Shown: piece by piece, positions 62,733 through 64,000 of the stretch
Layout of the letters: the number at the start of each line of letters is the position of its first letter
How positions within the stretch are numbered: position 1 is the first letter of the stretch
Source of the DNA: Lineus longissimus
Lineage: Eukaryota > Nemertea > Pilidiophora > Heteronemertea > Lineidae
DNA length: 64,000 nt
Direction of reading: 5' to 3'
Assembly: GCF_910592395.1 (NCBI RefSeq)
Contig: NC_088310.1
Location: 7,015,501-7,079,500 of the forward strand
Made by a program: the position numbers and the translations under genes
The notes under the pieces: model-generated
The model's database searches: none
Told to the model about the DNA's origin: nothing
Seen by the model: the letters and a program-made list of their open reading frames with translations, nothing else

Positions 62733-63440
62733 ACTGTTATAAAACGCGGATTCCGCGGAAAAATCTAACTTGGCTACAGGGTGGCTACCTGAACCGCAGG
62801 TGAGAGTTTTTCATATTAGTAGTGTGCATTGTTGTGCGCATGAAGTACTCCTGGTGACAAGGTCTTTGGGAACCCCCTTTATATGGTGCGCTGTATGCGC
62901 CGTAAATCACAAGCACCTTGTAGATTGAAATAAACTTATACTCTAGACGGGCCGCGAAGTAAGTTTTTGTGATTGCTTAAAATAGACTCCAATGTGCAGT
63001 CGCATATGGTTGGTTAGGTTCGAGCTGCAAGGAGATTGTCCTAAAAAAATTCGTAGGCCAGAATTCAGTTCGTCATCGACTTATATTTGAAGGAGGCATA
63101 TACCGTAACGTACATCAATCCGGGCATCAATCACACTTGAAAGCAGCCCCGCAATGTGTTCCGTTAGGGAAAGAACCACGGTGGTGTCGAAGATAACATG
63201 CAAAGTTTATCAACACCAAGAAAAATAGAGGGAAGAGTCGATCGGAATGGCATGAATGGCGCTCCAGAGGATTAAAATCTGACCGATGAAATGTGCAGAT
63301 AACTGGTAGCTCTTGCCTCCGATTTATGATTTATGTTGTTATTTGTATAATATAATTATCATTCAATATTATGCGCGTATTTACTGGCGGCTTTGTGATT
63401 GAGGATTTTCGCGGAATACGCGTTTTATAACAGCCGGAAA
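62733..63440. mobile_element. DNA-transposon-like element with about 28-bp inverted ends
   Basis: CCGACTGTTATAAAACGCGG at the left faces its near-complement CGCGTTTTATAACAGCCGG at the right, about 700 bp apart. No transposase-like frame inside, so non-autonomous. It sits 165 bp upstream of spectrin exon w1. Confidence 0.65.
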
Positions 63441-64000
63441 TAGTCAGTGCAGTGAGGCAGAGTTTCTTGTCAATGTTAAAAGGTAACTCGTGTCAAATTT
63501 CACCATAAATATAATGTATTAGCTGTTTTTGAAAAATGACTACGTCACTTTCTCATAAATCGGTAAGGTTTTCGAATCGAAATGCACATTTTCTAGAAAT
63601 TGTTGGTTTAATCCCGCCCGGACGGCTCGCTTCGATGCCGTTTTCGTTGATGACGTCACAACATGAACATTTTCGCAGTCCCGGTGGTTTACATTCAGCA
63701 ATTTTATAATAAATCTAATCAAATAATTGGAAAATTTGAGCTTTACATTTGTAATCAACAGTTAAAAACGGACGTATTTCCGCAAAGTTGTAAATCACAT
63801 CATAGTATCACTTTAAGTGAAGTCACATTCTACAAATAAGGGCCAAGGCTATTACTAGCATCTTGCAAGTTTAACCCTTTTGCTGCAGCAGCCCTTTTTT
63901 GATCGGCGCCAATTCTCAACTGGGCTGAAATATCCTTGAGTGTGGCTGCCCTTGGTTCTCCAGAAAGGTTAATACTGGATATGCTGGGTAATAATGTTTG

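Noticed and set aside
63540-63758. 72-codon minus-strand frame at the right end
   Set aside because: No similarity to spectrin repeats or CH domains, no matching splice phase; probably repeat sequence.

Overview
The window is animal nuclear DNA from an intron-rich genome. It has short exons with consensus GT-AG junctions, long repeat-filled introns, many MITE- and SINE-like elements, and clusters of TAGGCCTA and TACATGTA words. This fits a marine invertebrate (lophotrochozoan or invertebrate deuterostome). The sequence alone does not settle which phylum.

Left part (about 180-5500, minus strand): a complete 11-exon gene for an F-box/WD40 protein of 452 residues, rebuilt from exons whose phases all agree. 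It has an F-box near the N-terminus and eight WD-type blades, and is a likely substrate receptor of an SCF ubiquitin ligase. Its stop codon lies inside a seven-copy, 100-bp tandem array that repeats the end of the coding sequence into the 3' region. From 5505 to about 10700 I see no convincing gene, only repeats: an inverted repeat, a tRNA-like SINE candidate and an element with inverted ends.

Main part (11405-62566 and beyond the right edge, minus strand): one very large gene, the beta-heavy spectrin (karst/SPTBN5 type). I could place 55 constitutive coding exons plus alternative ends, and every splice phase is consistent. Read 5' to 3' (right to left) they encode helix B of spectrin repeat 5, an SH3 domain inserted in that repeat, helix C of repeat 5, repeats 6 to 30, a linker, a PH domain, a Pro/Ser-rich tail of about 279 residues, and then one of two alternative C-terminal ends. 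The visible part is 3577 or 3677 residues. The actin-binding CH domains and repeats 1-4 must lie past base 64000.

Inside the 6.7-kb intron that splits the SH3 domain lies a complete intronless class A GPCR gene on the opposite strand (53545-54630). Other structure in the spectrin locus: a candidate internal first exon (40603-40647) that would give a short isoform carrying repeats 14-30 plus PH, a candidate 27-nt microexon (29951-29977), a tandem duplication of the coding tail and 3'UTR, a hairpin MITE, tRNA-derived SINE copies, a decayed LINE fragment and several tandem arrays.

The three genes have no evident functional link. The F-box protein and spectrin lie on the same strand several kb apart, and the GPCR is a nested host-guest arrangement. 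Exon borders were read by eye and checked by phase arithmetic. An error of 1-2 bases in individual borders is possible.
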